Shown piece after piece: positions 49,242-57,098 of a stretch of 64,000 bases of DNA (position 1 is its first letter; each line of letters begins with the position of its first letter). The notes under the pieces are model-generated. The model was not told where the DNA came from. It worked only from the letters and a program-made list of their open reading frames with translations, and searched no databases. A program made the position numbers and the translations under genes. The stretch lies in NCBI RefSeq assembly GCF_001305295.1, contig NZ_LJSI01000020.1, forward strand, positions 1-64,000, read 5' to 3'. Source of the DNA: Neptunomonas antarctica. Lineage in GTDB: Bacteria; Pseudomonadota; Gammaproteobacteria; Pseudomonadales; Balneatricaceae.

Positions 49242-51179
49242 TCACAACATTAGACGACGGATGTCACTCAGCAAGCTGTTGAGGTAAGTTAAGAATCGAC
49301 CTGCATCACTGCCATTAATAGCACGATGATCGTATGACAAACACAATGGCAACATCATACGGGGCTCAAACTCTTTACCGTTCCAACGTGGTTTAATATC
49401 TGCTTTAGACACACCCAGAATCCCCACTTCTGGCGCATTAACGATAGGCGTAAAGCCTGTTCCGCCGATGCCGCCTAAGCTGGAAATTGTGAAACACGCG
49501 CCCTGCATTTCGTTTGGCTTGAGTTTGCGATTTTTTGCTTTACCCGCCAGTTCGTTCGCTTCTAAAGACAATTCGTAAATTGACTTTTTATCCGCATCTT
49601 TGATCACCGGTACCATCAAGCCATTTGGCGTGTCGACTGCCAAACCGATGTTGATGTATTTTTTGTAGACGATGTGTTCACCGTCTGCATCTAGTGAGGC
49701 ATTGAATTTTGGATTTTCAGCCAGTGCTTTAGCGACCGCTTTGATCATGAAAGGCAGCGGCGTTAATTTAACACCGGCTTTGAGTGCTTCCTCTTTCATC
49801 CCTTTACGGAACGCTTCCAGCTCGGTGATATCAGCATCGTCAAATTGAGTAACGTGCGGGATATTCAACCAGCAGCGCGACATATTGGCGGCGGTTAATT
49901 TACCGATTTTAGTCAACGCAACTTTTTCGATCTCACCAAACTTACTGAAATCAACCGCTGGAATAGCCGGGATACCCGAACCACCCGTAACGGCTGCGCC
50001 CGCTGGTTTTGTTTTCAGCTGTACGAGTGCATTTTTCACATACGCCTGTACGTCTTCTTTAAGAATACGTGCGCTACGGCCCGTACCTTTAACGTCCACC
50101 AGATCCACTCCGTATTCACGCGCTATAGCACGTACTGCAGGGCCTGCATTAACGGTACGGTTTTTCTTTTCAAGTTCAATCTGGCTAACAGTGCTGGCCG
50201 GCGCTGCTGCTTTAGCAGGAGCCGCTGGAGCAGAGGCTGCTGGCGCTGAAGATGCTGCTACCGGAGCAGGAGCCGCTGCAACTGCTGCGCTACCCGCCAC
50301 TTCCAGCAGGATAAGCACATCACCTTCGTTACAGGTGCTGCCTTCTTTGATCAATACTTCTTTGACGGTACCGCCTTTAGGGGCAGGTACTTCCATAGAG
50401 GCCTTGTCGGTTTCGAGTGCAATCAGGCTGTCGCCTTCTTGAATAACGTCACCTACTTTGACCATCACTTCGATAACGTCAACGTCGGTGGCGCCACTCA
50501 GATCGGGCACTAATACGTTTTCAACACCACCGGCGACAACAGCTATGTCAGGCGCGGCAACCGCAGGTGCTGCAGCTGCTGGCTGAGCCGCAGGCGCTGC
50601 TACGGGAGCCGCTGCTGATCCGCCAACTTCCAGCATAATCAGCACATCACCTTCGTTACAGGTAGTGCCTTCTTTGATCAGAACCTCTTTAACCGTACCG
50701 CCTTTAGGGGCCGGCACTTCCATGGATGCTTTGTCAGTTTCCAGCGCAATAATGCTATCACCCTCTTCAATGACATCGCCTACTTTAACCATGACTTCGA
50801 TGACATCAACATCGCTAGCACCGCTCAAGTCTGGTACTAATACCTGCTCGACATTTGTTGAAGTTGTCACTGCTGCTGGTGCTGCCGCAGGTGCAGGTGC
50901 CGCAGCTACGGGAGCTGGAGCCGCAACCGGAGCAGCTACCGCGCCTGTTTCCAATGTCAGAATCACGTCACCTTCGTTGCAGGTATCGCCTTCTTTAATC
51001 ATCACTTCTACGATAGTACCTGCTTGCTCTGCCGGCACTTCCATAGATGCTTTATCGGTTTCCAGTGCCATCAGGCTATCGCCCTCAGCAACAACATCGC
51101 CGGCCTTAACCAGCACTTCAATAATATCTACGTTTTCTGCGCCGCTTAAATCTGGAACTGTAATTGTGATTATGCTCAC
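49242..51179 (-). CDS. aceF: Pyruvate dehydrogenase E2, dihydrolipoamide acetyltransferase
   Basis: The 645-residue core subunit of the pyruvate dehydrogenase complex. Three lipoyl domains at the N-terminus each carry ETDKASMEVPA with the lipoylated lysine (the first around residues 41-50). They are joined by long Ala/Pro linkers. A peripheral subunit-binding domain (AGPAVRAIAREYGVDLVDVKGTG) and the catalytic acetyltransferase domain with HRAINGSD near the C-terminus follow. It lies 91 bases after aceE. Confidence 0.96.
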   Translation of the reverse strand: MSIITITVPDLSGAENVDIIEVLVKAGDVVAEGDSLMALETDKASMEVPAEQAGTIVEVMIKEGDTCNEGDVILTLETGAVAAPVAAPAPVAAAPAPAAAPAAVTTSTNVEQVLVPDLSGASDVDVIEVMVKVGDVIEEGDSIIALETDKASMEVPAPKGGTVKEVLIKEGTTCNEGDVLIMLEVGGSAAAPVAAPAAQPAAAAPAVAAPDIAVVAGGVENVLVPDLSGATDVDVIEVMVKVGDVIQEGDSLIALETDKASMEVPAPKGGTVKEVLIKEGSTCNEGDVLILLEVAGSAAVAAAPAPVAASSAPAASAPAAPAKAAAPASTVSQIELEKKNRTVNAGPAVRAIAREYGVDLVDVKGTGRSARILKEDVQAYVKNALVQLKTKPAGAAVTGGSGIPAIPAVDFSKFGEIEKVALTKIGKLTAANMSRCWLNIPHVTQFDDADITELEAFRKGMKEEALKAGVKLTPLPFMIKAVAKALAENPKFNASLDADGEHIVYKKYINIGLAVDTPNGLMVPVIKDADKKSIYELSLEANELAGKAKNRKLKPNEMQGACFTISSLGGIGGTGFTPIVNAPEVGILGVSKADIKPRWNGKEFEPRMMLPLCLSYDHRAINGSDAGRFLTYLNSLLSDIRRLML

Positions 51180-51270
51180 GATAATGTCCTCTCTTCGTTA
51201 TTCGCCATTACGTTCAATTCAACTTTCAAAATCAGCATGCCTGAGCTGACGCTCAGGCAACTCTCAGCGC

Positions 51271-53931
51271 TTATACAGTCCAGGGCGCTGGTTTTTCTGG
51301 GTTGATATTGAATTTCTGCATGGCTTTAGCGACGACTGATCCTTCAATTTTGCCGTCTTCCTGCAGCGCTTTAAGCGCGGCAATCGTGACGTAATAACGA
51401 TTCACTTCGAAGAATTCACGCAGTTTTGAGCGCGTATCAGAACGACCGAAACCGTCAGTACCCAGTACTTTATAACGCGCTGGGATGTATTCACGTAGCT
51501 GGTCTGCATACAGACGCATATAATCGGTTGCTGCAATAACCGGACCCTGACGATCTTTCAGGCATTCAGTCACATACGCTACTTTTGGCTCTGCTTCCGG
51601 GTGCAGCATATTATGACGTTCAACGCCCTGCGCATCACGACGCAATTCGTTAATCGATGTAGTGCTCCAGATATCAGATTCGATACCAAACTCTTCATGC
51701 AGAATAACGGCAGCCGCCTCTACTTCACGCAAGATAGTACCGCAGCCCATCAACTGAACTTTGAGTTCAGCATCTTTGCCATTTTTAAGCAGATACATAC
51801 CTTTAATGATGCCTTCTTCTGCACCTATCGGCATCTCCGGATGGCCGTAGTTTTCGTTCATGGTAGTGATGTAGTAGAAACGGTTTTCACCTTTTCCGTA
51901 CATACGCTCTAAACCATCCTGAACAATCACTGTTAATTCGTAACCATACGTCGGATCGTAAGATACACAGTTAGGGACCATCTGTGCCATCAAGTGGCTG
52001 TGGCCATCCTGATGCTGCAGACCTTCACCGTTCAGCGTAGTACGACCAGCGGTTGCACCGATCAGGAATCCACGCGCTTGCATATCGCCTGCCGCCCAGA
52101 TCAGATCCATAACGCGCTGGAAGCCGAACATCGAGTAGAAAATATAGAACGGGATCACAGGACAATTGTTGTTTGCATAGGAAGTAGCACACGCAATCCA
52201 GGCAGACATCGCACCGGCTTCGTTGATACCCTCTTCCAGAATCTGTCCGGTTTTAGACTCTTTGTAGAACATGATCTGATCACTATCATGCGGTACATAG
52301 CGCTGACCGACAGAGGTGTAGATACCCAGTTGACGGAACATACCTTCCATACCGAAAGTACGCGCCTCATCCGGAATAATCGGAATGATACGATTACCGA
52401 TATTTTTATCTTTAACCAAGGTATTCAGTACGCGGTTAAATGACATCTGCGTAGACAGCTCACGCTCGCCACTGCCTTTCATGTTGTTAGAGAAAGCCTC
52501 AAGCGCAGGAACCTCTAATGTCTCTACCTGGCTGCGACGCACCGGATAAAAACCGCCGAGTTTTTGGCGACGCTCGACCATGTACTTCATTTCGGCTGAT
52601 TCAGCTGATGGACGGTAGTAAGGCACGTCTTTCAGTTGCTCATCATCCAATGGAATGGTGAAGCGATCACGGAAATCTTTCAGATCATCAATCGCCACTT
52701 TCTTCAACGAGTGGGTGTCGTTTTTCGCTTCGCCGGATTTGCCCGTGCCGTAACCTTTAACGGTTTGCGCCAGGATAACCGTTGGACGACCAGTGTTGTT
52801 CGATGCTGCATGATAAGCGGCATAGACTTTATAAGGATCGTGCCCGCCACGGTTAAGATTCATTATCTCGTCATCAGACATGTCCTTAACCATTTCAAGC
52901 AGTTCAGGATATTTACCGAAGAAGTGTTCGCGTGTATAAGCGCCGCCGTTGGCTTTAAAGTTCTGCAGCTCACCGTCGCACACTTCGTCCATACGTTTTT
53001 GCAACAGACCATTAACATCTTTTTCAAACAGAGGATCCCAGTGACGACCCCACAAACATTTGATGACATTCCAGCCTGCACCACGGAAGACACCTTCCAA
53101 TTCCTGAACAATTTTTCCGTTACCGCGTACAGGACCATCCAGGCGCTGCAGGTTACAGTTGATTACAAATACCAGGTTTTCCAGATTTTCACGTCCGGCC
53201 AGCGCGATCGCACCCAGAGATTCTGGCTCATCACACTCACCATCACCCAAAAATGCCCATACTTTACGGTCACCACGGTCGATCAGGCTACGCGCTGACA
53301 AATAACGCATCACGTGTGCCTGATAGATGGCCTGGATTGGACCCAGACCCATGGATACGGTTGGGAACTGCCAGAAATCAGGCATCAGCCAAGGATGCGG
53401 ATAAGAAGGCAAACCGTTGCCATCGACTTCACGACGGAAATTATCGAGCTGTTCTTCCGTCAAACGGCCTTCCAGATAAGCGCGGGCATAGATACCAGGA
53501 GAGATATGCCCCTGGAAAAACACCATATCTGATTCTTGCTCGCCTTCATTACCACGGAAAAAGTAGTTAAAACCGATATCGTATAATGTCGCTGAAGAAG
53601 AGAAGCTGGAAATATGACCACCCAGACCTTCTTTATTATCGTTAGCACGCATAACCATTGCCATTGCGTTCCAACGGATAAACGAACGGATGCGGCGCTC
53701 CATGAAAAGATCACCCGGCATACGGACTTCATCTTTAGGGGAGATAGTATTCCGGTAAGGAGTGGTAACAGAACCGCGACTCTCTACACCCATATCAGAG
53801 GCTTTACGGCCTAACTGAGCTAGCAGAAAGCGCGCACGGTCATCGCCGTCATTTGTCGCCACAGATTCTAGTGCTTCTAACCATTCTTTTGTTTCGATCG
53901 GATCGATATCATTAATATATTGTTCTTGCAC
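51271..53931 (-). CDS. aceE: Pyruvate dehydrogenase E1 component
   Basis: Homodimeric-type E1 (886 residues) that decarboxylates pyruvate with thiamine diphosphate and acetylates E2 lipoyl groups. The ThDP motif runs from GDGECDEPESLGAIAL to NCNLQRLDGPVRGNG. The C-terminal regions (GFGRSDTRSKLREFFEVNRYYV) are complete. It heads the aceE-aceF transcript, with pdhR upstream on the same strand as in E. coli (pdhR-aceE-aceF). Confidence 0.97.
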   Translation of the reverse strand: MQEQYINDIDPIETKEWLEALESVATNDGDDRARFLLAQLGRKASDMGVESRGSVTTPYRNTISPKDEVRMPGDLFMERRIRSFIRWNAMAMVMRANDNKEGLGGHISSFSSSATLYDIGFNYFFRGNEGEQESDMVFFQGHISPGIYARAYLEGRLTEEQLDNFRREVDGNGLPSYPHPWLMPDFWQFPTVSMGLGPIQAIYQAHVMRYLSARSLIDRGDRKVWAFLGDGECDEPESLGAIALAGRENLENLVFVINCNLQRLDGPVRGNGKIVQELEGVFRGAGWNVIKCLWGRHWDPLFEKDVNGLLQKRMDEVCDGELQNFKANGGAYTREHFFGKYPELLEMVKDMSDDEIMNLNRGGHDPYKVYAAYHAASNNTGRPTVILAQTVKGYGTGKSGEAKNDTHSLKKVAIDDLKDFRDRFTIPLDDEQLKDVPYYRPSAESAEMKYMVERRQKLGGFYPVRRSQVETLEVPALEAFSNNMKGSGERELSTQMSFNRVLNTLVKDKNIGNRIIPIIPDEARTFGMEGMFRQLGIYTSVGQRYVPHDSDQIMFYKESKTGQILEEGINEAGAMSAWIACATSYANNNCPVIPFYIFYSMFGFQRVMDLIWAAGDMQARGFLIGATAGRTTLNGEGLQHQDGHSHLMAQMVPNCVSYDPTYGYELTVIVQDGLERMYGKGENRFYYITTMNENYGHPEMPIGAEEGIIKGMYLLKNGKDAELKVQLMGCGTILREVEAAAVILHEEFGIESDIWSTTSINELRRDAQGVERHNMLHPEAEPKVAYVTECLKDRQGPVIAATDYMRLYADQLREYIPARYKVLGTDGFGRSDTRSKLREFFEVNRYYVTIAALKALQEDGKIEGSVVAKAMQKFNINPEKPAPWTV

Positions 53932-54282
53932 GTTGCCTTCTCCACGTATGCGTTAAGCATTTATCCCTTGTTGTTATAAATCCAGACTTTTAGTTGCCTG
54001 TGGGTGCCTGCCGGCCGCTATATATGTCGCTGCTATAGCAATCTGCGCAGCTAACCCGTCTGTTTTATTATCTTGAGAGAACTTCTCATGCCGCAATGCA
54101 GCATTATTCTCTTTCTTTTTATTTGTAGTAATACTACAAAATTTTACAGAATCTGTCTATAAAACGGTCTAATACTATATGCTATTGATCGATAAATAGA
54201 TTTTTTGTAGTTTTTATACATACATCTATTTATAGACAAACGTCTTAAAATACAGCTAACCTTACTATGCTTTCACGCCCGG
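53932..54282 (-). promoter_or_regulatory. aceE upstream region with palindromes
   Basis: A 351-base ORF-free interval. It holds the perfect 19-bp palindrome TTTGTAGTA-A-TACTACAAA (54122-54140), whose core TAGT-AAT-ACTA fits the TNGT-N3-ACNA pattern of FadR-subfamily GntR operators. A half copy TTTGTAG lies at 54204-54210. The inverted pair TGTCTATAAA (54154-54163) / TTTATAGACA (54229-54238) is also present. These are likely control elements for aceEF. Confidence 0.55.
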
Positions 54283-55041
54283 CTATGAATTGCCTGAGCG
54301 CCGCATCGCTCTTTCAACACGGGTATTTTCCCGCCCCTGCTCTAGCAAGGATTCTTCGACATACGCCAAATGATCATGTGCTGCACGTTGAGCGGCATCC
54401 GGTTCACCCGAAAAAATTGCCTGCATCAGTTTGTAATGCTGATCATGAATTTTTTGCCTATAACCTGATTTCGGGTAAATATTCTGTAAATTATCGCCAA
54501 TATGCTGACGCAACAAACTAAACAATGCCCGCATCATATGCAGAAGTACCATATTATGTGTGGACGCGGCAATAGTCAGATGGAAGTCCACATCCGCTGA
54601 CACCTCCTTCTCAAAATCCTTGTTTTCATGGTGCACCTGCAGCGCATCATAGCTGGTTTGTATGGCTTGCTTATCGGTTGCAGTACTTCGCAGCGCAGCA
54701 TAATACGCAGTCACCCCCTCAAGAGCGTGCCTGAATTCAAGCAAATCATATTGTGCCTCTGGATGACTTTTGAAAAGCTCAAGCAACGGATCCATAAAAG
54801 AGCCGCCCAAATCTTCAGAAACATAAGTACCGCCCCCCTGCCGACTTACCAACAAGCCTTTTGCTGTTAATTTTTGAATGGCTTCACGCAATGAAGGACG
54901 AGACACTTCAAATTGCTTAGAAAGCTCTCTTTCAGGCAATAGCTTTTGCCCGGGTTTTAAGGTCCCTTCCAATATCATCTCTTCCATTCGCTCGACAATG
55001 ACATCAGATATTTTAGGCTGCCTTACCTTTTGATAGGCCAT
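54283..55041 (-). CDS. pdhR: Pyruvate/lactate-responsive GntR-family repressor PdhR
   Basis: A FadR-subfamily regulator of 252 residues from the ATG at 55041 (AAGG site upstream). The N-terminus MAYQKVRQPKISDVIVERME and the winged-helix core LLPERELSKQFEVSRPSLREA are very close to E. coli PdhR. So are QGGGTYVSEDLGGSFMDPLLEL and YDLLEFRHALEGVTAYYAALRST. E. coli PdhR senses pyruvate; the close relative LldR senses lactate. The gene lies between aceE (same strand) and the divergent TRAP-2 operon. Confidence 0.92.
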   Translation of the reverse strand: MAYQKVRQPKISDVIVERMEEMILEGTLKPGQKLLPERELSKQFEVSRPSLREAIQKLTAKGLLVSRQGGGTYVSEDLGGSFMDPLLELFKSHPEAQYDLLEFRHALEGVTAYYAALRSTATDKQAIQTSYDALQVHHENKDFEKEVSADVDFHLTIAASTHNMVLLHMMRALFSLLRQHIGDNLQNIYPKSGYRQKIHDQHYKLMQAIFSGEPDAAQRAAHDHLAYVEESLLEQGRENTRVERAMRRSGNS

Positions 55042-55113
55042 ATTCACACCTTCTAAACACTTAGTATAAGCACTACATCAGCACTTAAAAATTTAATATT
55101 ACGCAACTGTATA

Positions 55114-55128
55114 ATTGGTATTACCAAT
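55114..55128. promoter_or_regulatory. PdhR/LldR-type operator, box 1
   Basis: ATTGGT-ATT-ACCAAT, a perfect match to the ATTGGT-N3-ACCAAT core bound by PdhR and LldR. It lies 73-87 bases upstream of the pdhR start codon and is suited to autoregulation. Confidence 0.88.
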
Positions 55129-55205
55129 AATGTTAAATTTAATTAAATGTAAAACTAACTATTATTAACAAAAAAGCCAATATATATTTGGCTTATAAAA
55201 AACCA

Positions 55206-55235
55206 TTGACAAACACTGGTCAAAAAAAATACAGT
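55206..55235 (+). promoter_or_regulatory. Predicted promoter of the TRAP-2 (lactate) operon
   Basis: Consensus TTGACA (55206-55211), an 18-base spacer and TACAGT (55230-55235). The expected start near 55242 lies just before operator box 2. Confidence 0.55.
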
Positions 55236-55255
55236 AACACTTCAACGCATGGTAA

Positions 55256-55270
55256 ATTGGTCTTACCAAT
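55256..55270. promoter_or_regulatory. PdhR/LldR-type operator, box 2
   Basis: ATTGGT-CTT-ACCAAT, a second perfect PdhR/LldR core. It is centred about 20 bases downstream of the predicted TRAP-2 transcription start, the typical position for repression. Confidence 0.88.
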
Positions 55271-55369
55271 ATAACAAGAATGATCGTTTTTGCACTGTTA
55301 TAACAACGTATCTGTTGTATATTCAGTCACGGATCTAACAAAAATAAATATCGCCATTGAGGATGAGAC

Positions 55370-56437
55370 ATGAAAAAGTTCGCCAAGTCTGTGATATCTA
55401 CTGCTGTACTAGCAGGTGTAGCCGCTACTGCTTTTGTGCCTGTACAGGCAGCTGATAAAACGTTACTGAAAACCCCGATTGCTTTCGGTTCTCATCTACC
55501 TGCTTTGGGTACGCCAATTGTCTGGGTGTCTGAACAATTGAATCTTGTTAGTGACGGCACTATCAGGATGAAAATCTATGAGCCGGGCAAATTGGTTGCT
55601 CCGCCTGAAATTCTGGATGCTGTTTCATCCGGTAAAGTTAACTCAGGCTATGCCACTGCTGGTTATTGGCAGGGTAAAATGCCTGCTGCTGGTTTCTTCT
55701 CTGCTGTGCCTTTTGGTCCTGAAGCAGGCGAATACATGGCGTGGATGTATTATGGTAATGGCCTGAAACTGTATCAGGAAATGTACGACACCAATGGCTA
55801 TAACGTAAAAGTTATTCCATGTGCGATTATTTCTCCTGAAACATCGGGCTGGTTCAATAAAGAGATCAATACACCAGAAGACCTTAAAGGCCTGAACATG
55901 CGTTTCTTCGGCCTGGGCGCTTCGGTTATGGAAAAAATGGGTGTGTCTACATCACAGCTACCTGGCGGTGAGATCTTTGGTGCGCTTGAGAAAGGTGCGA
56001 TTGATGCAACTGAGTTCTCTCAGCCAGCAATCGACAAGCTTCTTGGTTTCCAGAAAATCATGAAATACAACTACTTCCCTGGCTGGCATCAACAAGCAAC
56101 AATTTTCGAGTTGCTCGTAAACAAAGATGCGTGGGGCAAAATGTCTGCAGGACAGCAAGCGACAGTTGAAAACACCTGTAAAGCATCGATGACCAACTCT
56201 ATTGCTGAAGGTGAAGCGATGCAGTTCCCTGTGATGGCTGACGCAAAAGCAAATGGCGTTGAGATCCGTTACTGGAATGACACCATGCTTAAAGCCTTTG
56301 AAGAGAAGTGGGGTGAAGTAGTTGTTGAGAAGTCTGCTGAAGATCCGTTCTTCAAGAAAGTATGGGATGATTTGAACACATTCCGTACCGGCTATAACCT
56401 TTGGGAATCTAACGCATTCCTACCACGTAGCCGTTAA
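55370..56437 (+). CDS. dctP: TRAP transporter solute-binding protein (DctP type), system 2, probable lactate receptor
   Basis: A 355-residue periplasmic receptor. A signal peptide (MKKFAKSVISTAVLAGVAAT, cleavage near VQA/ADK) is followed by MKIYEPGKLVAPPEILDAV, SPETSGWFNKEI, NMRFFGLGASVMEKMG and GAIDATEFSQPAIDK. These place it with 2-oxoacid/lactate receptors; the arginine in MRF is the expected carboxylate ligand. The D-lactate dehydrogenase downstream and the PdhR/LldR boxes upstream support lactate. Paralogue of the receptor at 28880. Confidence 0.92.
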   Translation: MKKFAKSVISTAVLAGVAATAFVPVQAADKTLLKTPIAFGSHLPALGTPIVWVSEQLNLVSDGTIRMKIYEPGKLVAPPEILDAVSSGKVNSGYATAGYWQGKMPAAGFFSAVPFGPEAGEYMAWMYYGNGLKLYQEMYDTNGYNVKVIPCAIISPETSGWFNKEINTPEDLKGLNMRFFGLGASVMEKMGVSTSQLPGGEIFGALEKGAIDATEFSQPAIDKLLGFQKIMKYNYFPGWHQQATIFELLVNKDAWGKMSAGQQATVENTCKASMTNSIAEGEAMQFPVMADAKANGVEIRYWNDTMLKAFEEKWGEVVVEKSAEDPFFKKVWDDLNTFRTGYNLWESNAFLPRSR

Positions 56438-56507
56438 TACTCTTTCAAGCAGCGTTATGTAAACTGAGCCACGTCAGCTGAGTTACATAAGTTAAGCTAC
56501 CCAAGTT

Positions 56508-56546
56508 AAGGCAGACAGTGTTTCATTGTCTGCCTTTCATTTTTAC
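56508..56546 (+). terminator. Terminator-like hairpin between dctP and dctQ (system 2)
   Basis: AAGGCAGACA (56508-56517) and TGTCTGCCTT (56527-56536) form a perfect 10-bp stem with a 9-base loop, followed by TCATTTTT. Probable partial terminator that raises receptor output over the membrane subunits. Confidence 0.75.
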
Positions 56547-56573
56547 AATAATAATCGATGTAGGTACCTTCCT

Positions 56574-57098
56574 GTGACTGAGAACGATACTCTCCCATCA
56601 GTACCTCTGGCTGATAAGATCGACCGCTTTATCCAGCGCGTCGGCATGTCGGTTGCTTGGTGCTACGTCCTGCTGATTTTTGTAATCATTTTGCAGGTCG
56701 TGCTTCGAAAAGGATTTTCAAGCGGTTTAATTATATTTGAAGAGTTGCAATGGCATCTTTATGCGATGGGCGTGATGTTCGGACTCTCTTATGCGCAGAC
56801 CACTAACTCACATATTCGCGTGGATCTTTTTTATGCGCACTTCAGAGCACGCACTAAACATATCATTGAGATTCTTAGCATTCTCCTTTTAGTCATGCCT
56901 TTTATTGTGATTGTATTCGCGCACAGTATCGAATTCTTTTATGACTCATACCGCATCGGTGAAGGCTCACAATCGCCCTCTGGCCTGCCTCACCGCTGGA
57001 TTATCAAGGGGGTCATTCCATTGAGTTTTGCATTACTGGGCCTTGCTATGCTGTCTCGATTGTACCGTGACACCGTTTTACTGATACGTGGAGAATGA
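56574..57098 (+). CDS. dctQ: TRAP transporter small membrane subunit (DctQ type), system 2
   Basis: Four-helix membrane subunit with the pattern FEELQWHLYAMGVMFGLSYAQTTNSHIRVDLFYAHF. The start is taken as GTG at 56574 (174 residues), with TAGGT 9 bases upstream. The longer frame opening at a TTG at 56526 would begin inside the terminator hairpin. Its stop overlaps the dctM start (ATGA). Confidence 0.88.
   Translation: MTENDTLPSVPLADKIDRFIQRVGMSVAWCYVLLIFVIILQVVLRKGFSSGLIIFEELQWHLYAMGVMFGLSYAQTTNSHIRVDLFYAHFRARTKHIIEILSILLLVMPFIVIVFAHSIEFFYDSYRIGEGSQSPSGLPHRWIIKGVIPLSFALLGLAMLSRLYRDTVLLIRGE

Noticed and set aside
49885-51249. Long alanine/serine-rich ORFs (185 and 194 codons) antisense to aceF
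   Set aside because: Mirror images of the repeated lipoyl domains and Ala/Pro linkers of AceF; no independent start signals or family motifs.
51994-53298. ORFs of 149 and 220 codons antisense to aceE
   Set aside because: Low-complexity shadow translations of a highly conserved coding strand.
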